Shown here piece by piece: positions 46,852 through 59,300 of a stretch of DNA of 64,000 bases. How positions within the stretch are numbered: the first letter of the stretch is position 1; every line of letters starts with the position of its first letter. The position numbers and the translations under genes are program-made. The notes beneath the pieces were generated by a model. The model was given only the letters and a program-made list of their open reading frames with translations. It did not search any database and had not been told where the DNA came from. Where the stretch lies: NCBI GenBank assembly GCA_036785325.1, contig JAXIVH010000001.1:4376880-4440879 (forward strand), given 5' to 3'. Source of the stretch: Urophycis tenuis. Taxonomy: Eukaryota; Chordata; Actinopteri; Gadiformes; Phycidae.

Positions 46852-46974
46852 GTTTGTTCAAAATGTTCCTTATTTGTATTGGTATTATTGGTAGGTACAG
46901 CTCCATCACTTTGACTTTCAATATACAAAATAGTGAGCTTGGTAGACATGTTTGAATATGCTGATGTGCCATAG

Positions 46975-48433
46975 TGTTACGTTCCACTATAGTGTGTGTG
47001 TGTGGTTCCGCTGTACTGTCTTCTGCTGGTTCTGTCTGTCTCTCCCTCTCTCTGTCATTAGGCGAGTTTCAGATGAGGCATGCGGCTTCGTTTGCCATGC
47101 TTCAGAATGCATTCTGGGATGAAAACATCAGAAATACCTCTGATTAACTTCCGATGCGACGATTCACCTGGCTTTCAAAACTCGCGTGGTTTCAGGATAA
47201 CAACTTCCGCCTGCTTTTCTGGGCATGTTCTCTCGAGCAAGTGCGGACATAAGACACTCCCCTCAACATCCTCTCAACTTTGCCCTGGTTGGTTGGAATA
47301 CCGACATTAAATTATCCACGTCAGAAGTGACGTTACACCTTTTAGAGAGGCGTGTCTGGTGCCCTCTCCCAAACTATGCATATTAAAAAGAGATTAAAAA
47401 GAGACGATTTTGTGAACTTTCACTTCATCACTCATCATGCATTTTTTATTTTATTTATTTTATTTACACATTTCTCCACATAGCCAAGCCATTGTGCATG
47501 CAGAAAATTCATCGCATTTGCTCCTCAGCCTGCATCAATAAGGGGAGATCCAATGCCTCAAACTCGTCTGCTACGAAGAACGGAAGTTGTTGACGAGAAG
47601 TTCACCTGTGTCCGCCTTGACCAGACGGGAACTTGACGTGATTATGACGAGTTCCGCCGGATCTTCTCAAGTCTCGTTGCAACAAATGCGCAAATGCAAA
47701 CGATCTGAAACTCGCCTATTGACTACAGGCCTGAATCCACCCATCATCTGTTCATCATCCCAATCATCTCCTCACCACCTCGGCTGCGGCTGATCAGAGC
47801 TGTTAATTGTTACCTCCACCCATCTTGGCTCCATTCGTCAGCTGCCGTCACCTGGTTCCACCTTCCACCAATCATGTTTCGCTGCTGGCCTATAAAAGGG
47901 CAGTGTCCAATGATGGTCGGCCCCCTTCTTTTTGTCTTTTGCTCTCTCTGCCACACCAGCCAGCAGATTGTGGAAAAACTAAGAAGCACTTTCTAAGACA
48001 TTGAGTTCATATTTACTTTGTTTTGGTCTTGTGTAAATGCCCTGCCTTGGGACAGGTAAGATGGGGGCCCTTTACATAGGCATCACGTAGGTTAAACTTT
48101 GTTAAATCACACTAGGTAAGGGGTGGTTGCCACTTTTGTATTTATATCCACTGGATATATACTTTGTTATTTTGGCAACATCCACGTCCTCTGGCAGTGG
48201 CTTATTTTGTTTTTTTTGAACTTTTGATAACATTTTGTGTTCTTGAAACAGAGTAAAAGCATGTAGCACCCTTTCACTCTCAACAACCTTGTGTCTGACT
48301 CTTTATTGTTATCTCACCGATGCTCAGCATCCCTGTGGCAAACCTGTGGTTTTAAGCTCACTCCTGGTTTTAATGTTGGGTTGTACATTTATGTTACTGC
48401 CCTTTCCCCTAGACATATTTTGGGTTCGTAACA
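46975..48433 (+). mobile_element. Solo LTR (TGTTACG...GTAACA) with 5-bp duplication, carrying a MITE
   Basis: Starts TGTTACGTTCCAC and ends GGGTTCGTAACA. CATAG flanks both sides (46970-46974, 48434-48438). It has a TATA box CCTATAAAAGG near 47889. No internal gag/pol. Excluding the MITE it is about 800 bp. Confidence 0.85.
47060..47717 (-). mobile_element. MITE with AGGCGAGTTTCAGAT termini, copy 2
   Basis: The same element as 12508-13125 but inverted, with ATT on both sides (47057-47059, 47718-47720). It is about 40 bp longer because of an extra stretch near 47488-47535. The two copies are very similar along their whole length. Confidence 0.85.
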
Positions 48434-48633
48434 CATAGTGTAGACATTTTTCCATCTCACTTACTCATTGCCTCTAACTTGTAAGTTCCCATAATCGCGT
48501 TGATAAATGTTCAGGGCATTTAGCTGGGAATACCTATTGAAACAAACTGGATCTAGTCCTGGGTGGAGGGCCATGCATAATATTGGTGGATTCTCCTCTT
48601 CCATTATTCTTACAACCTGTGCAATCAGATATG

Positions 48634-48985
48634 TGTCACGAGTTGCGGTGGGGTAGGACCCAAATGCAGAGAGGCGAGGCAGGCGAGAGTACTATTGACT
48701 TTTTTAATTGTAAACTTAAGCACAGACACAGGAACAGACGGACGACAACTCACATGAACTGCGACAAACGACGACAAGACTTGGACAAGGACTGAACAGC
48801 AGACAGGACTTAAATACACAGACTAATTACAAACCCAAGACAGATGAGGGGACAAGAGACAGGTGAACACGATGGGGCAATCACCAAGGAGGGAAACAGG
48901 ACACAGGGGAAACGCAGAGCAAACCAAAGAAAACAAGACAACACAGACACAGGTACACCTGAAGCAAAAGGTAGGCAATGTGTTT
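48634..48985 (-). mobile_element. Partial LTR, minus orientation
   Basis: Plus-strand TGTCACGAGTTGCGGTGGGG and ACCCAAATGCAGAGA are the reversed 3' end of a common fish Gypsy-type LTR (…GGGTCC…GTGACA). The other border is unclear. Confidence 0.5.
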
Positions 48986-49422
48986 GGCAGCCATCGATAA
49001 TGAAACACAAATTAGGCTATAGGCCTCCCTAATATATAAAAAATCAGTCTGGTTTTATGAAAATGAAAAAATCGGCCTACAACATCTCTGAATGCCAATA
49101 CAAAAGAGAGTTATGGCTATCCTAGGCCCATTTGAATAACTTTGTTGCTCTGTTAGAATGTCTATCAATAAAGCAATCACTAACAAGCTATTTGATGGAA
49201 AGGGCTATGCAGGTGTGTAGTGGTCTAATAAAAAGCAGAAATGTGGTTATCATAGCAAGGTGGACCACGACGTGATGATTACAAAAGACATACTAAAAGT
49301 GTTTGGACAGGTAGCCTCCAGGAAAGTTGAGTGCATAGGCCTGTACTATTACTATACGTAGCCTAAATGTGGATAATACCGTGTTATTTTGTAATATTAC
49401 AAAATGCATTGGGTTCATAAAC
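48986..49422. other. AT-rich DNA, nothing recognised
   Basis: No gene, no repeat end and no clear similarity to other parts of the window. Confidence 0.4.
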
Positions 49423-50292
49423 CAGAGATGGGAGTAAGTCACACATATGCAAGTCTCAAGCAAGTCTCAAGTCTTAACCGTCAAGTCTCAAGCAAGTCCC
49501 AAGTCATTTTTGTTAGAGTCGAGTCAAGTCAAGTCTAGTCATAGTTTAGGTCAAGCAAGTCACAAGTCAAGTCATAGAAATGTAATAAGCTGGAAGACAA
49601 CCGTCTTAAAATTTTAAGAGACTGCAGCCTAAGTTTTATGTAGCCCTCCTTTGCACAAAAGGGCTAACAAATAGAGGAAGGGGATATAAGGCTAAAAAAT
49701 AATTATAAATACTCACTAGGACCAGCAGGATCAGAATTACTAGGAACGACTACTGCTCTGCTATGCGCGTCGTTGCTATGCGCGGAGTGATATGTGAAGC
49801 GGTCAGCAGCAGCGTTGGATGGGGACAGGTGTACCTTATCATCTCATAAGGTACACCTATCAGCCAATCTGAATCAAGCATTGGGACTAACAGTTTTAGA
49901 ATCCGAATTGAACAATTTTGGGAACACTGGCTGTGTCAGCAGCAGAACTATTATCACCTTCCATCTTTCAAACCACAGCCGCTCTACTGTAAGATGGGCG
50001 AGGGCGGGTGTATCACCTATTAGAGCGATTACTGGTTGCCAGGTTCGCCCACATGCAACAGGAAACATCCAATCGAAAATATTTTTTATTATTATTATTC
50101 ACCAATTAACCAAGATAGCAATGACTCGTCGAGTCATTTCATGCAAGTCTAAGTCAAGTCTCAAGTCATGAGTAGCAAGTCCAAGTCAAGTCAAGTCTTT
50201 TCTCACTGTTGATCAAGCAAGTCACAAGTCCTCAATCTGGCGACTTAAGTCTGACTCGAGTCAAGTCACTAGACTCGAGTCCCCCATCTCTG
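49423..50292. mobile_element. Non-autonomous hAT with CAAGTC-rich ends, perfect 8-bp duplication
   Basis: Ends CAGAGATGGG and CCCATCTCTG. TCATAAAC flanks both sides (49415-49422, 50293-50300). The subterminal regions are packed with AAGTCTCAAGTC and GAGTCAAGTC repeats on both sides. No transposase. Confidence 0.9.
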
Positions 50293-50362
50293 TCATAAAC
50301 TATTTGGAAGTGCATAATCTAATTCGGGAAATAAAAGAGGTGGGAATAGGCCTACGCTCCGT

Positions 50363-50467
50363 TTATGAAACGTCCATCATCGTATGTGTTTGTGGCTGTT
50401 GTTGGTCTTCTCCTTCAGGCTCATCTTCCGACTCTGGATCAAACACGTAAGGCAAAATCGCTGCCAT
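50363..50467 (-). pseudogene. N-terminal scrap of a transposon-linked gene (P2X7-like in fish annotations)
   Basis: MAAILPYVFDPESEDEPEGE and a short acidic/Gln tail, then a stop. The PY-x-F-(D/E)-P-ES-acidic start resembles the N-terminus of fish proteins often labelled P2X purinoceptor 7-like and found with transposons. Only about 34 codons remain, so the call is weak. Confidence 0.3.
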
Positions 50468-50710
50468 TGTTTTTAGGTTTGCTGGTTTGCACGTTGACAG
50501 CTGTTTAGTCGTCCAGAGACTGATCCAATCAGAGCAACGCTCATTAATACATGAATATTCATGAGAAAACGTATTTTCTACCAGGCTTTTCAGTGATGCT
50601 AGAATAGCTTGAAATAAGCTATCCAAGACATTTCAAAGGACATCAAGGATTATAAAAAAAGAATGAAATAGGTGTGGCATGGGATCTTTAATTGTGTATA
50701 AAGTACTTAC

Positions 50711-51278
50711 TTCTCTCAATCGTGGCCACGACTGATGCCCCTTCCTCTCCGTCATGAGTCATTGCTGAAGTTTTTGAGAAGAGAAGAAAATGTTAGTTTT
50801 CGGCTTCTTGGTTAGGAATTTGTATTCAGACTGTAAATGGAAAATTCAAAGCCACTGTACCTTGAACTGGGTTCACAGATGTATCCAGTTGTGTGTAAGA
50901 CCCTTCTAATGTGTCTGGTTGACGTGTTGGGGTGTGAAGACTTGGACTGGATACATATCTGGTCGAGGTGCTGGTTACATGTCTGAGTGGTGTTGAAACT
51001 GGTGTTGAAACAGAACTTGTTGTTACTGCCATGAACTCTGGCTCTTCTTCAATCTCCTCTGCCAGTTGTAGCTGTTCCTGATGTTGCCGCGCTGCTTCTT
51101 GCACAGCCTGCTCTGCCCGTGCTGCATCTCGCACCTCCTGCACGGCACGTATCTCTGCTCGCACAGCTGCTGTTACTTTTTCCACCTCCGCCGCGCCCTC
51201 TTCCATCGCTTTTTGGAGGCCTGTCTGGCCAACCTCTGTGAGCCAGAGGGCCATCTTTGTGATGGATTTTTCAGCCAT
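50711..51278 (-). CDS. Unrecognised two-exon fragment with coiled coil, 3' part missing
   Basis: The ATG at 51278 (MAEKSITKMALWLTEVGQ) opens exon 50861-51278, ending NPVQ at a CAAG|GTACAG donor. It joins in phase to exon 50711-50764 (MTHDGEEGASVVATIER) with a GTAAGT donor after it. No further exon is found; a hAT and a P2X7-like scrap lie beyond. Residues about 20-80 are rich in Ala, Glu, Arg and Gln with a heptad feel, probably a coiled coil; 85-135 are Ser/Thr-rich. The L2 LINE begins just upstream and may have removed the promoter. I cannot assign a function. It may be a remnant of a transposon accessory gene. Confidence 0.4.
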
Positions 51279-51752
51279 AACCCTCACCCTCCCAGACAAT
51301 CACCACCTTAAGGAACACAGTTTCTGTGTGAAACTACCTAGAGGAGAGGACGCTGGCGTCTGTTTGTTCGCCGCTTCTCCGTCTCTGAACTGTGGCTTTT
51401 ACTAACAATCTTTCTAGTAATCTTTTTATTTATTTATTTTTTACGCAAAGACGTCGAGGCTAACCCTGACCACCCGTTTTTATCCCTGGATTTTCCCTGG
51501 ATTTTACTCCGGTTTTGTGTCCACCTGCTGTCATCGCTCCGAACGCCGGCTGCTTGCTCGCGTTCTGTAACTGACGGGGGCTCATACCTGGACTGACCAT
51601 CGTTGCTGTGTTGCTGGGAGGTCTTCCAAAGGTACAGCCTGCTGTTGTGCTTCGGTGTGGCTCAGCTTGATGCCTAGGACTAGGCTACTACCAATCCCGG
51701 CTAGCCTCAATGCTTCCATTCACATGGCTATCCTTATCCTCCGGCTCCCGGC

Positions 51753-54700
51753 TTGATGCTGAAATACTCCGCTTCGCAGCTGCTAAGTCTTAATAACTTC
51801 ACTACTCCAACATACATTGCAGCCATCAGACAGCACAGACTTTTACGCCGACCCCGGTATGTCCATCGGAGTGCCCGTAAAAAGTTTGTCTACTCCCAGC
51901 ACTGTCCTGCTGCTACTGTCCTCCTTCCATCTGGTCCCCAGCTGATCGCCTCGCACTCTGTCGACGTCATCAGAACATCGGCGTAGTAGGGACTTGTAGT
52001 GAAAGCAGCACCCGGCGACATGGAAAATCTGGAGTGGACCGCAATGTGCTGCGGAGTTTACAGAAATACTCACCACCAGCTCTGTGTTCTGTCACCATGG
52101 AACTGTTAAACACGCAATCCCTTAATAAGAAATCTTTACTCATACATGATCATATTTTAGAAAAAAGTATTGATTTTATGTGTTTAGTTGAAACATGGCA
52201 TAAACTTGGGGACCACCTTCTGCTGAATGAAGTCTGCCCCCGTGGCTACAACTACATGGAGAGAGCATGCACCTCAGGCAGAGGTGGTGGCCTACTCATT
52301 ATCCACCGGACTGAATTGGAACTCTCACCTCATCCGTTGCCTACCTTCACCTCCATGGAGTGTCTAGCTTTTATTTTAAATGCAAACCTCCATACTCCAT
52401 GACAGTGCTTCTAATTTGCTGTCCCCCAAAATCAAACTCTTCATTTCTCCCTGAAATACATGATCTGCTCACATCACTCTGCACCTTGTCAAATAATGTT
52501 GTAATTATTGGTGACATCAACATTCATGTTGACAACCCCTCCTGTCCTCTGGCAGCAGAGTTTCTGAGCCTGCTGGATTGTCTTGGTCTGCAGCAGCATG
52601 TTGAGGATCCCACCCACAACAAAGGTCACATCTTGGATCTGGCGATTACCAACTCTTCCTCTATCAAGACTCTCGAAGTCTACGGGGTGTCTGACCACAA
52701 GGTAGTCTCAATGACTCTGACATCTCTGCTGCCTCCCTCCAGACCCAAGCGTCAGATATCCTTCAGGAATCTGAAACGGATTGTCTCAGGGGACATGGCC
52801 ACAGGCCTCCAGCATATCACCTGCTCAGCCCCTGAAACTGTGGACGAGCTAGTGGACCACTATAACACCTCTCTGAGCAGTGTTGTCAACCTTCATGCTC
52901 CTGTTAAGACGCGTGAAGTCACGTTCGAATGCTCTGCCCCCTGGTACACACAGGAACTACGAACACTTAAAACAGCTGGCCGTGCACTGGAACGTCAACT
53001 AAGACACACTGGGCTCACTGTCCACAAACTGGCCTTCCGTGAGCATCAAAAAGCCTATTGCCAAGCCCTGAAAGATGCTCGTTCAACATTCTATGCCAAC
53101 CTCATCAATAGGCACAACGGAAACTCTAAAAAACTATTTTCCACAATAAATTACTTGCTGAAGCCACAATCACCCTCACTGACCAAAGCTACAGTTGAGC
53201 GATGCAACAGCTTCATTGACTTTTTTAGATCTGAAGTCAACAACATCCGCTCTCTGTTGCCCAGCTCCTCCGCTCCCTCACCTCCTGCTTCCAACCTCCA
53301 GGTAGAGAGTCTGCTATCCCTTCTTTGCTTCTCTGAGGTCCAGCAGAGTCACATTGAGAAAACCATCAGAGGAATGAAGCCGACCACCTGTTGTTTAGAC
53401 CCCTTCCCATCTAGTCTGCTTAAATCACACATCTCCATCCTCAGCACAATCATCACCCAGGTTGTTAACCTTTCACTTCAACCTGCTCATGTTCCACCTG
53501 CTCTCAAAGCTGCGGTCATTCGTCCCCTCCTAAAGAAACCCTCCCTGGACCCGGACAATCTTGCAAACTATAGGCCTATTTCAAATCTCTCCTTTCTATC
53601 CAAGGTACTTGAGAAAACAGTTGCCACACAGCTTCAGGACCACCTTACACATAACAATCTGTTTGAAAAATTTCAGTCAGGCTTTCGTTCAGCCCACAGC
53701 ACCGAGACAGCCCTGCTCAGGGTGACAAATGACATTTTGATGACTGCTGATTCAGGGTCACCATCACCCCTCATCCTCCTGGACCTGACAGCGGCCTTCG
53801 ACACTGTGGACCACACCATCCTCCTCGAGCATCTCCATAACACAGTTAGACTGACAGACCACGCACTGCAATGGTTTAAGTCCTATCTTTCAGATAGGAC
53901 TGAACATGTCTCACTTGGAGGATGTGTATCCAGGCCGCTCCATGTCACCTGTGGTGTTCCTCAGGGGTCAGTCCTTGGCCCCATCCTTTTCACCATTTAC
54001 ATGCTTCCACTCGGTCAAGTCATCAGCAAACATGGACTGTCCTTCCATTGTTATGCTGACGATACACAACTCTACATTAAAACTACCCCACACACCTCTA
54101 CAGCCCTGTCATCCCTCACCTCCTGCCTTGCGGAAATCAAGGCATGGATGTGCAGCAACTCCCTCCAGCTGAACAGTAATAAAACGGAAGCACTACTCAT
54201 TGGTACCCCTCATCAGGTCCACTCCTCATCCATCACTCAACTAACTTTTGACGGACAGGACATTCCTCTGTCCTCCTCAGCAACAAACCTGGGAGTTCGG
54301 TTCGACCCCCACCTGACCTTCAATGACCACGTAAAACATCTATGTAAGACTTCATTTTACCATCTCCGCAATATTTCAAGACTTCGTCCCACTCTATCCC
54401 TCCCAGCAGCAGAACAACTGGTCCATGCCTTCATTTCCTCAAGGCTGGATTACTGTAACGGGCTCTTCATTGGGATACCTGGCAAGACCATCCAGAAGCT
54501 ACAATACATCCAAAACAGCGCTGCCAGGGTCCTGATGAGAGCCCGTAAATATGAGCATATCACCCCCATCCTTCAATCACTGCACTGGCTCCCCGTCTCA
54601 TCCCGGATCAACTACAAAATTCTGCTACTCACTCATAAATGCATCCATGGACACGCACCTACCTACCTTCAAGAAATCATCACTCTACAGTCCACTACCC

Positions 54701-54831
54701 GCACCCTCAGATCCAGAAACACCCTGCTCCTCCAAATCCCCAGTACTAGGCTCTCCACCATGGGAGACCGAGCTTTCTGCTCAGCCGCACCACTGCTATG
54801 GAACAGTCTCCCAATCCAGATGAGGGCCATT
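51753..54831 (+). pseudogene. L2 LINE ORF: endonuclease and reverse transcriptase, with frameshifts
   Basis: In order: an N-terminal segment (51753-51986) ending in a stop; APE endonuclease start in another frame (52088-52400: MELLNTQSLNKKSLLIHDHI, FMCLVETW, ERACTSGRGGGLLII); a one-base-type frame change in the T/A-rich stretch near 52370-52395; then the rest of the endonuclease (VIIGDINIHVD, GHILDLAITN, VSDHKVV) and reverse transcriptase (NYRPISNLSFLSKVLEK, LLDLTAAFDTVDHTILL, GVPQGSVLGPILFTIY, FHCYADDTQLYI). The final exon-like tail is cut at MRA by the LTR element. It is the same family as 28108-30240, which lacks the endonuclease. Confidence 0.8.
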
Positions 54832-55331
54832 TGTTACGGCTCCCGTTACAACACCACCTTCGCAGCGCACACTCAGAGGCGCGCCGGCGCGCGGACGCGC
54901 CTCCGCAGCTGCGCGGCGCGCTCTCCGAGGCACGCCGTCGCGCGTCTCCGTGGCGACGGATCATCGCGGCTGCACTCGATCAGCAATCGACGCACCTGCA
55001 GCTGATGACGGAGGAGACAAAGGCCGGCGTGCCCTTCGATCTGGTGCCAGAACGTAAACCACTGTTACGGTCCGTAGCCTGGCTCCCGAGTATAGTGAGT
55101 AGATCTCTGCAGCACCTCTCGCCGTACTTATCTGTTACTTTTCTCCTGTTCCCAGAGAACTCCTGCGCCTCGACAACTCGGACCCGGATGTTCTTCCCCA
55201 CCCCTGACCTGTCGCTGGAACCCCGTTGCTTACTTGGACCCCCTCTTCTAGTTTTCCCCTGTTGCTCGGTTAAATAAACCTGCATTTGATTTCCCATTGA
55301 CTCTGCCTCATTTTCCCCTGCCTTGGTTACA
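54832..55331 (+). repeat. 5' LTR of the chromovirus (500 bp)
   Basis: TGTTACGGCTCCCGTTACAA to CCTTGGTTACA. Compared with the 3' LTR it has an extra 8 bp in a CG-rich GGCGCGCC run near 54890. The predicted 5' end of the transcript lies near 55046 (start of GCCAGAACGTA). AATAAA-like TTAAATAAACC is at 55270. Confidence 0.95.
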
Positions 55332-55332
55332 G

Positions 55333-55343
55333 TACGTTCTGGC
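55333..55343 (+). promoter_or_regulatory. Primer-binding site of the self-priming type
   Basis: TACGTTCTGGC, one base after the 5' LTR, is the exact reverse complement of GCCAGAACGTA at 55046-55056 inside the LTR. No match to a tRNA 3' end (it lacks the usual TGG start). Tf1/sushi elements prime reverse transcription with the 5' end of their own RNA, and this 11-nt match is what that mechanism requires. Confidence 0.8.
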
Positions 55344-55344
55344 C

Positions 55345-56363
55345 ATGACAGACCGCAGCCGCACTGGCAGGACGAGCCCCCCTCCACCGGCGGGGTCGGA
55401 CATGAATGTGGCTGACATCCTCCAGGAGCATGAGACCCGCTTCTCCACCCTGGAGAACAAGCTGGATGCTGCCTTCGCGAACGTCTTGGCCCGCTTGGAT
55501 GTCCTTGGGGTTGTTTCCATACCACCACCACCACCTTCGTCGGCGGAGAGCGCGGGTGCACAGAACGTCCCCAGTCCCACCGTGCCCCAGGTCCGCCTCC
55601 CCCGTGACACCCGTGAACCCAACCTGGCAAGTCCGAAGCCCTTCGAGGGTGATTTTGTGTTATGTAGAGGGTTTTTAGCCCAATGTGAACTTATTTTTAA
55701 ACTCCAGCCTTCCTGCTATGCCTCAGATGGGGCGAAGATCGCCTTCATTATGTCCCTGCTGTCTGGGAGGGCCCTCAGGTGGGCGACTGCGGTGTTGGGA
55801 CAGAGTGACCGGCTCGCCATGGATTATTCGGCTTTTCGCTCTGAGTTCCGTTCAGTTTTTGACCATTCAGTGGACGGCGCGGATGCTGCCTCCCGCCTCC
55901 ACTCCATTCAACAGGGTTCCCGATCTGTGGCAGACTACACAAGGCATTGCTGAGCGCCTACAGACGGGGCCTCAGTGAGCCGGTCAAAGACGGGTTGCTC
56001 CGGGACAGGCCGGAGAATTTCCACGAACTCATTGAGTTAGCGCTCCTGATGGACCAACGACTAAGGGAACGTCGCGCAGAGCGTGAGCTCCGTCCCCCAG
56101 GTTCACAGGCCCGCTTGCGTCCTTATGAACCCCGAGCCCCCGAGGCCGGGCCCGTCTCACCCAGGGTCCAACCGGCGGTCGCACCATCACCTGCCTCTCC
56201 CTTTTCCACAATAGGAGCCGAGGAACCCATGCAGCTGGGCAGGTCCCGCCTGACAGCCGGGGAACGTGACAGAAGGCTCCAACAGCGCCTGTGTTTGTAC
56301 TGCGGACAAGCCGGGCACTATCTTCGGGAGTGCGTGAGCCGGCCAAAAGACGGGGCTCTCTAG
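55345..56363 (+). pseudogene. gag of the chromovirus, broken
   Basis: The ATG at 55345 (MTDRSRTGRTSPPPP) begins two bases after the primer site. The capsid-like part runs to SVADYTRHC and a TGA at 55951-55953. From 55955 the frame shifts by one and continues SAYRRGLSEPVKDGLLRD to a CCHC zinc knuckle ([14 protein letters not shown]) and a TAG at 56361. Relatives have additional residues at the junction, so a small deletion probably caused the break. Gag packages the element RNA. Pol overlaps the end of gag in the -1 frame. Confidence 0.85.
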
Positions 56364-59300
56364 TCAGGGGGATGCTAGTGAGCCGGACTTCCGTCCCCCA
56401 TTGTGAGGGTACAGCTGCCATTCTTTTTCCAGCCACCCTCAAGTGGAAGCAAGGATCCGTCACTGTGGGTGCGTATCTGGATTCTGGGGCTGACGACAGC
56501 TTTATTGACTTTGATTTTTCGGTTCAAGCAGGCATTCCTCTAGTCCCGTTGGAGGACCCCCTCTCTGTGCAGGCCCTGGACGGGCACTCTCTCGGCCCTG
56601 TAACCCACCGGACACAGCTGCTGCAATTGACCCTCTCTGGAAATCACACGGAGTCCATCAGTCTCTTGGTTCTCCATGCCCCCATCGCCCCCTTGGTCCT
56701 CGGGCGGACTTGGCTGAGGAGGCATGACCCCCACATCACTTGGAGAACAGGTCAGATCCTGGGTTGGAGCACCGCATGTCACGCCAACTGCCTCAGGTCA
56801 GCCACCCCACCTTCCGTGAGCGCCCTGACCACCCAGTCACCCTCCCCTGACCTCACCGGGGTTCCCCCAGCCTACCACGACCTGGCTAGGGTCTTCAGTC
56901 AGGATGAGGCTGTCTCTCTCCCTCCACACCGGCCTTATGATTGCACAATTGACCTTGTCCCTGACCCCATTCTCCCCTCGAGCAGGCTCTACAACCTCTC
57001 CCTCCCTGAGAAACAGGCCATGCAAGACTACATCTCCGCCTCCCTCGCCAGCGGCATCATTCGCCCCTCCAAGTCTCCGGTGGCAGCGGGATTCTTCTTC
57101 GTGGGTAAGAAGGATGGTACCCTACGTCCGTGCATCGATTACCGACCCCTCAATAACATAACCATCAAGAACAAATACCCCCTGCCACTGTTGAGCTCCT
57201 CCTTTGAGCCCCTAGCTTCCGCCTCCATCTTCACTAAATTGGACCTTAGAAATGCCTACTACCTGGTACGCATGAGGGAGGGAGACGAGTGGAAGACCGC
57301 CTTTAATACTCACTTGGGACAGTTTGAGTACCTGGTAATGCCATTTGGCCTGGCCAACGCCCCTGCGGTCTTCCAAGCACTCATAAATGACGTACTTCGG
57401 GATATGTTGAACATTTTTGTTGTTGTTTACCTGGATGATATCCTGATTTTTTCTAGGACACGGCAGGAGCACCAGCAGCACGTTCGGCTGGTGCTGCAAC
57501 GCCTGCTGGAAAACCGCCTGTTCGTAAAGGGGGAGAAGTGTGACTTTCATGCCACGTCAGTCGGTTTCCTCGGTTTCATCATTGAAAAGGGGCAGTTGAG
57601 AGCCGACCCTGCCAAGGTCAAGGCGGTGGCGGAGTGGGCACCACCCACCAACCGGACTGAGCTCAGACAGTTCCTCGGCTTCGCTGGGTTCTACCGTCGT
57701 TTTGTCAGAGGCTTCAGTAAGATTGCAGCCCCCTTGCATGCTCTAACCTCCACCCTCCGACCCTTCCAGTGGACACCTGAGGCTGATGGGGCGTTCAAGA
57801 CCCTCAAGGCTAGCCTGGTTTCTGCACCAGTGCTTATCCACGCAGACCATGACCAGCCCTTCACGGTAGAGGTGGACGCCTCCGATTCCGGCATCGGAGC
57901 CGTGCTCTCTCAGCGCTGTGGGGCTGACGACCGCCTCCACCCCTGTGCCTTCTTTTCGCGGAGACTCACACCAGCGGAAAGAAATTATGACGCTGGTAAC
58001 CGCGAACTGCTGGCAGTGCACGAAGCTCTGGGTGAGTGGAGGCAGTGGCTCGAGGGGGCTAGACACCCGTTCGTCGTCTGGACCGACCATCGCAATCTCA
58101 CCCACATCCGGGCAACCAAAAGACTGAATGACCACCAAGCCCGTTGGACTCAGTTTTTTAGCCGGTTTAATTTCACCCTCACCTACCGCCCCGGGTCAGC
58201 TAACACCAAGGCAGACTCCCTCTCCCGACGCTTCTCTGGTGAGCCCCGTCCTGTCCCGAATAATGAATCTGTTCTGCCCCCAGCTCGAGTGGTGGGGATG
58301 GTCACCTGGGACGTCGAGACGCTGGTCAAGGAGGCCCAGCAGGTCGACCCCGGACCCGGAGGTGGTCCTCTCAACAGGTTGTATGTCCCCAGGGAGCTAC
58401 GCCCGCGAGTGCTGGGGTGGGGCCACTCCAGCATTTTCTCCTGCCATCCGGGGGTGTATCGCACACTCACTTTCATCCGGCGGCGTTTCTGGTGGCCATC
58501 CGTGGAGGCAGATGTCAAGGAGTTCGTCAGCGCATGTACCACTTGTGCCCGGAGTAAGACCCCCCGCAGCCCTCCGGCTGGTCTTCTGCATCCCCTCCCC
58601 ACACCTGCGCGCCCCTGGTCCCATATAGCAATGGACTTCGCGACAGGGCTTCCCCCGTCCTTGGGACACACCGTAGTTTTGACCATAGTCGACCGATTTT
58701 CCAAGGCTGCACACTTTGTGCCTCTCCCCCAGCTTCCCTCCTCCTCTGAGACTGCTAGCCTCCTGGTCAAACATGTGGTCAGGTTGCATGGGATACCTCT
58801 CGACATTGTCTCTGACCGGGGTCCCCAGTTCACCTCACGTGTGTGGCAGGCGTTCTGCAAGGGGTTGGGGGCCAGCGTCAGTCTATCGTCCGGGTACCAT
58901 CCTCAAAGCAACGGCCAGGCAGAAAGGGCTAACCAGTGCCTGGGCACCATGCTGCGCTGTGTTACAGCACATCGGCCTTCTTCGTGGGCTAAATACCTGC
59001 CCTGGATTGAATATGCGCACAACTCCATGACCAGCTCAGCCACAGGTATGTCCCCGTTCGAATGCTCCCTTGGGTATCAACCGCCTATGTTCCCCGAACA
59101 GGAGTTGGAGGTGGCAGTACCAACTACGAAGGCCCACCTCAAGCGGTGCCGCCGCATCTGGAGCCTAGCCCGGACCTCCCTGCTACGGGCTACGGAGAAG
59201 ATGCGCAGCAGTACTAACAGGCACAGAGTCCCTGCCCCCGCATACCAGCCAGGCCAACAGGTCATGTTGAGGGCCCGGGACCTCCCCCTCCAGGTACCTT

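Noticed and set aside
56540..58860. Several open frames of 60-225 codons on the minus strand across pol
   Set aside because: They are antisense shadows of GC-rich pol codons with no domain of their own.
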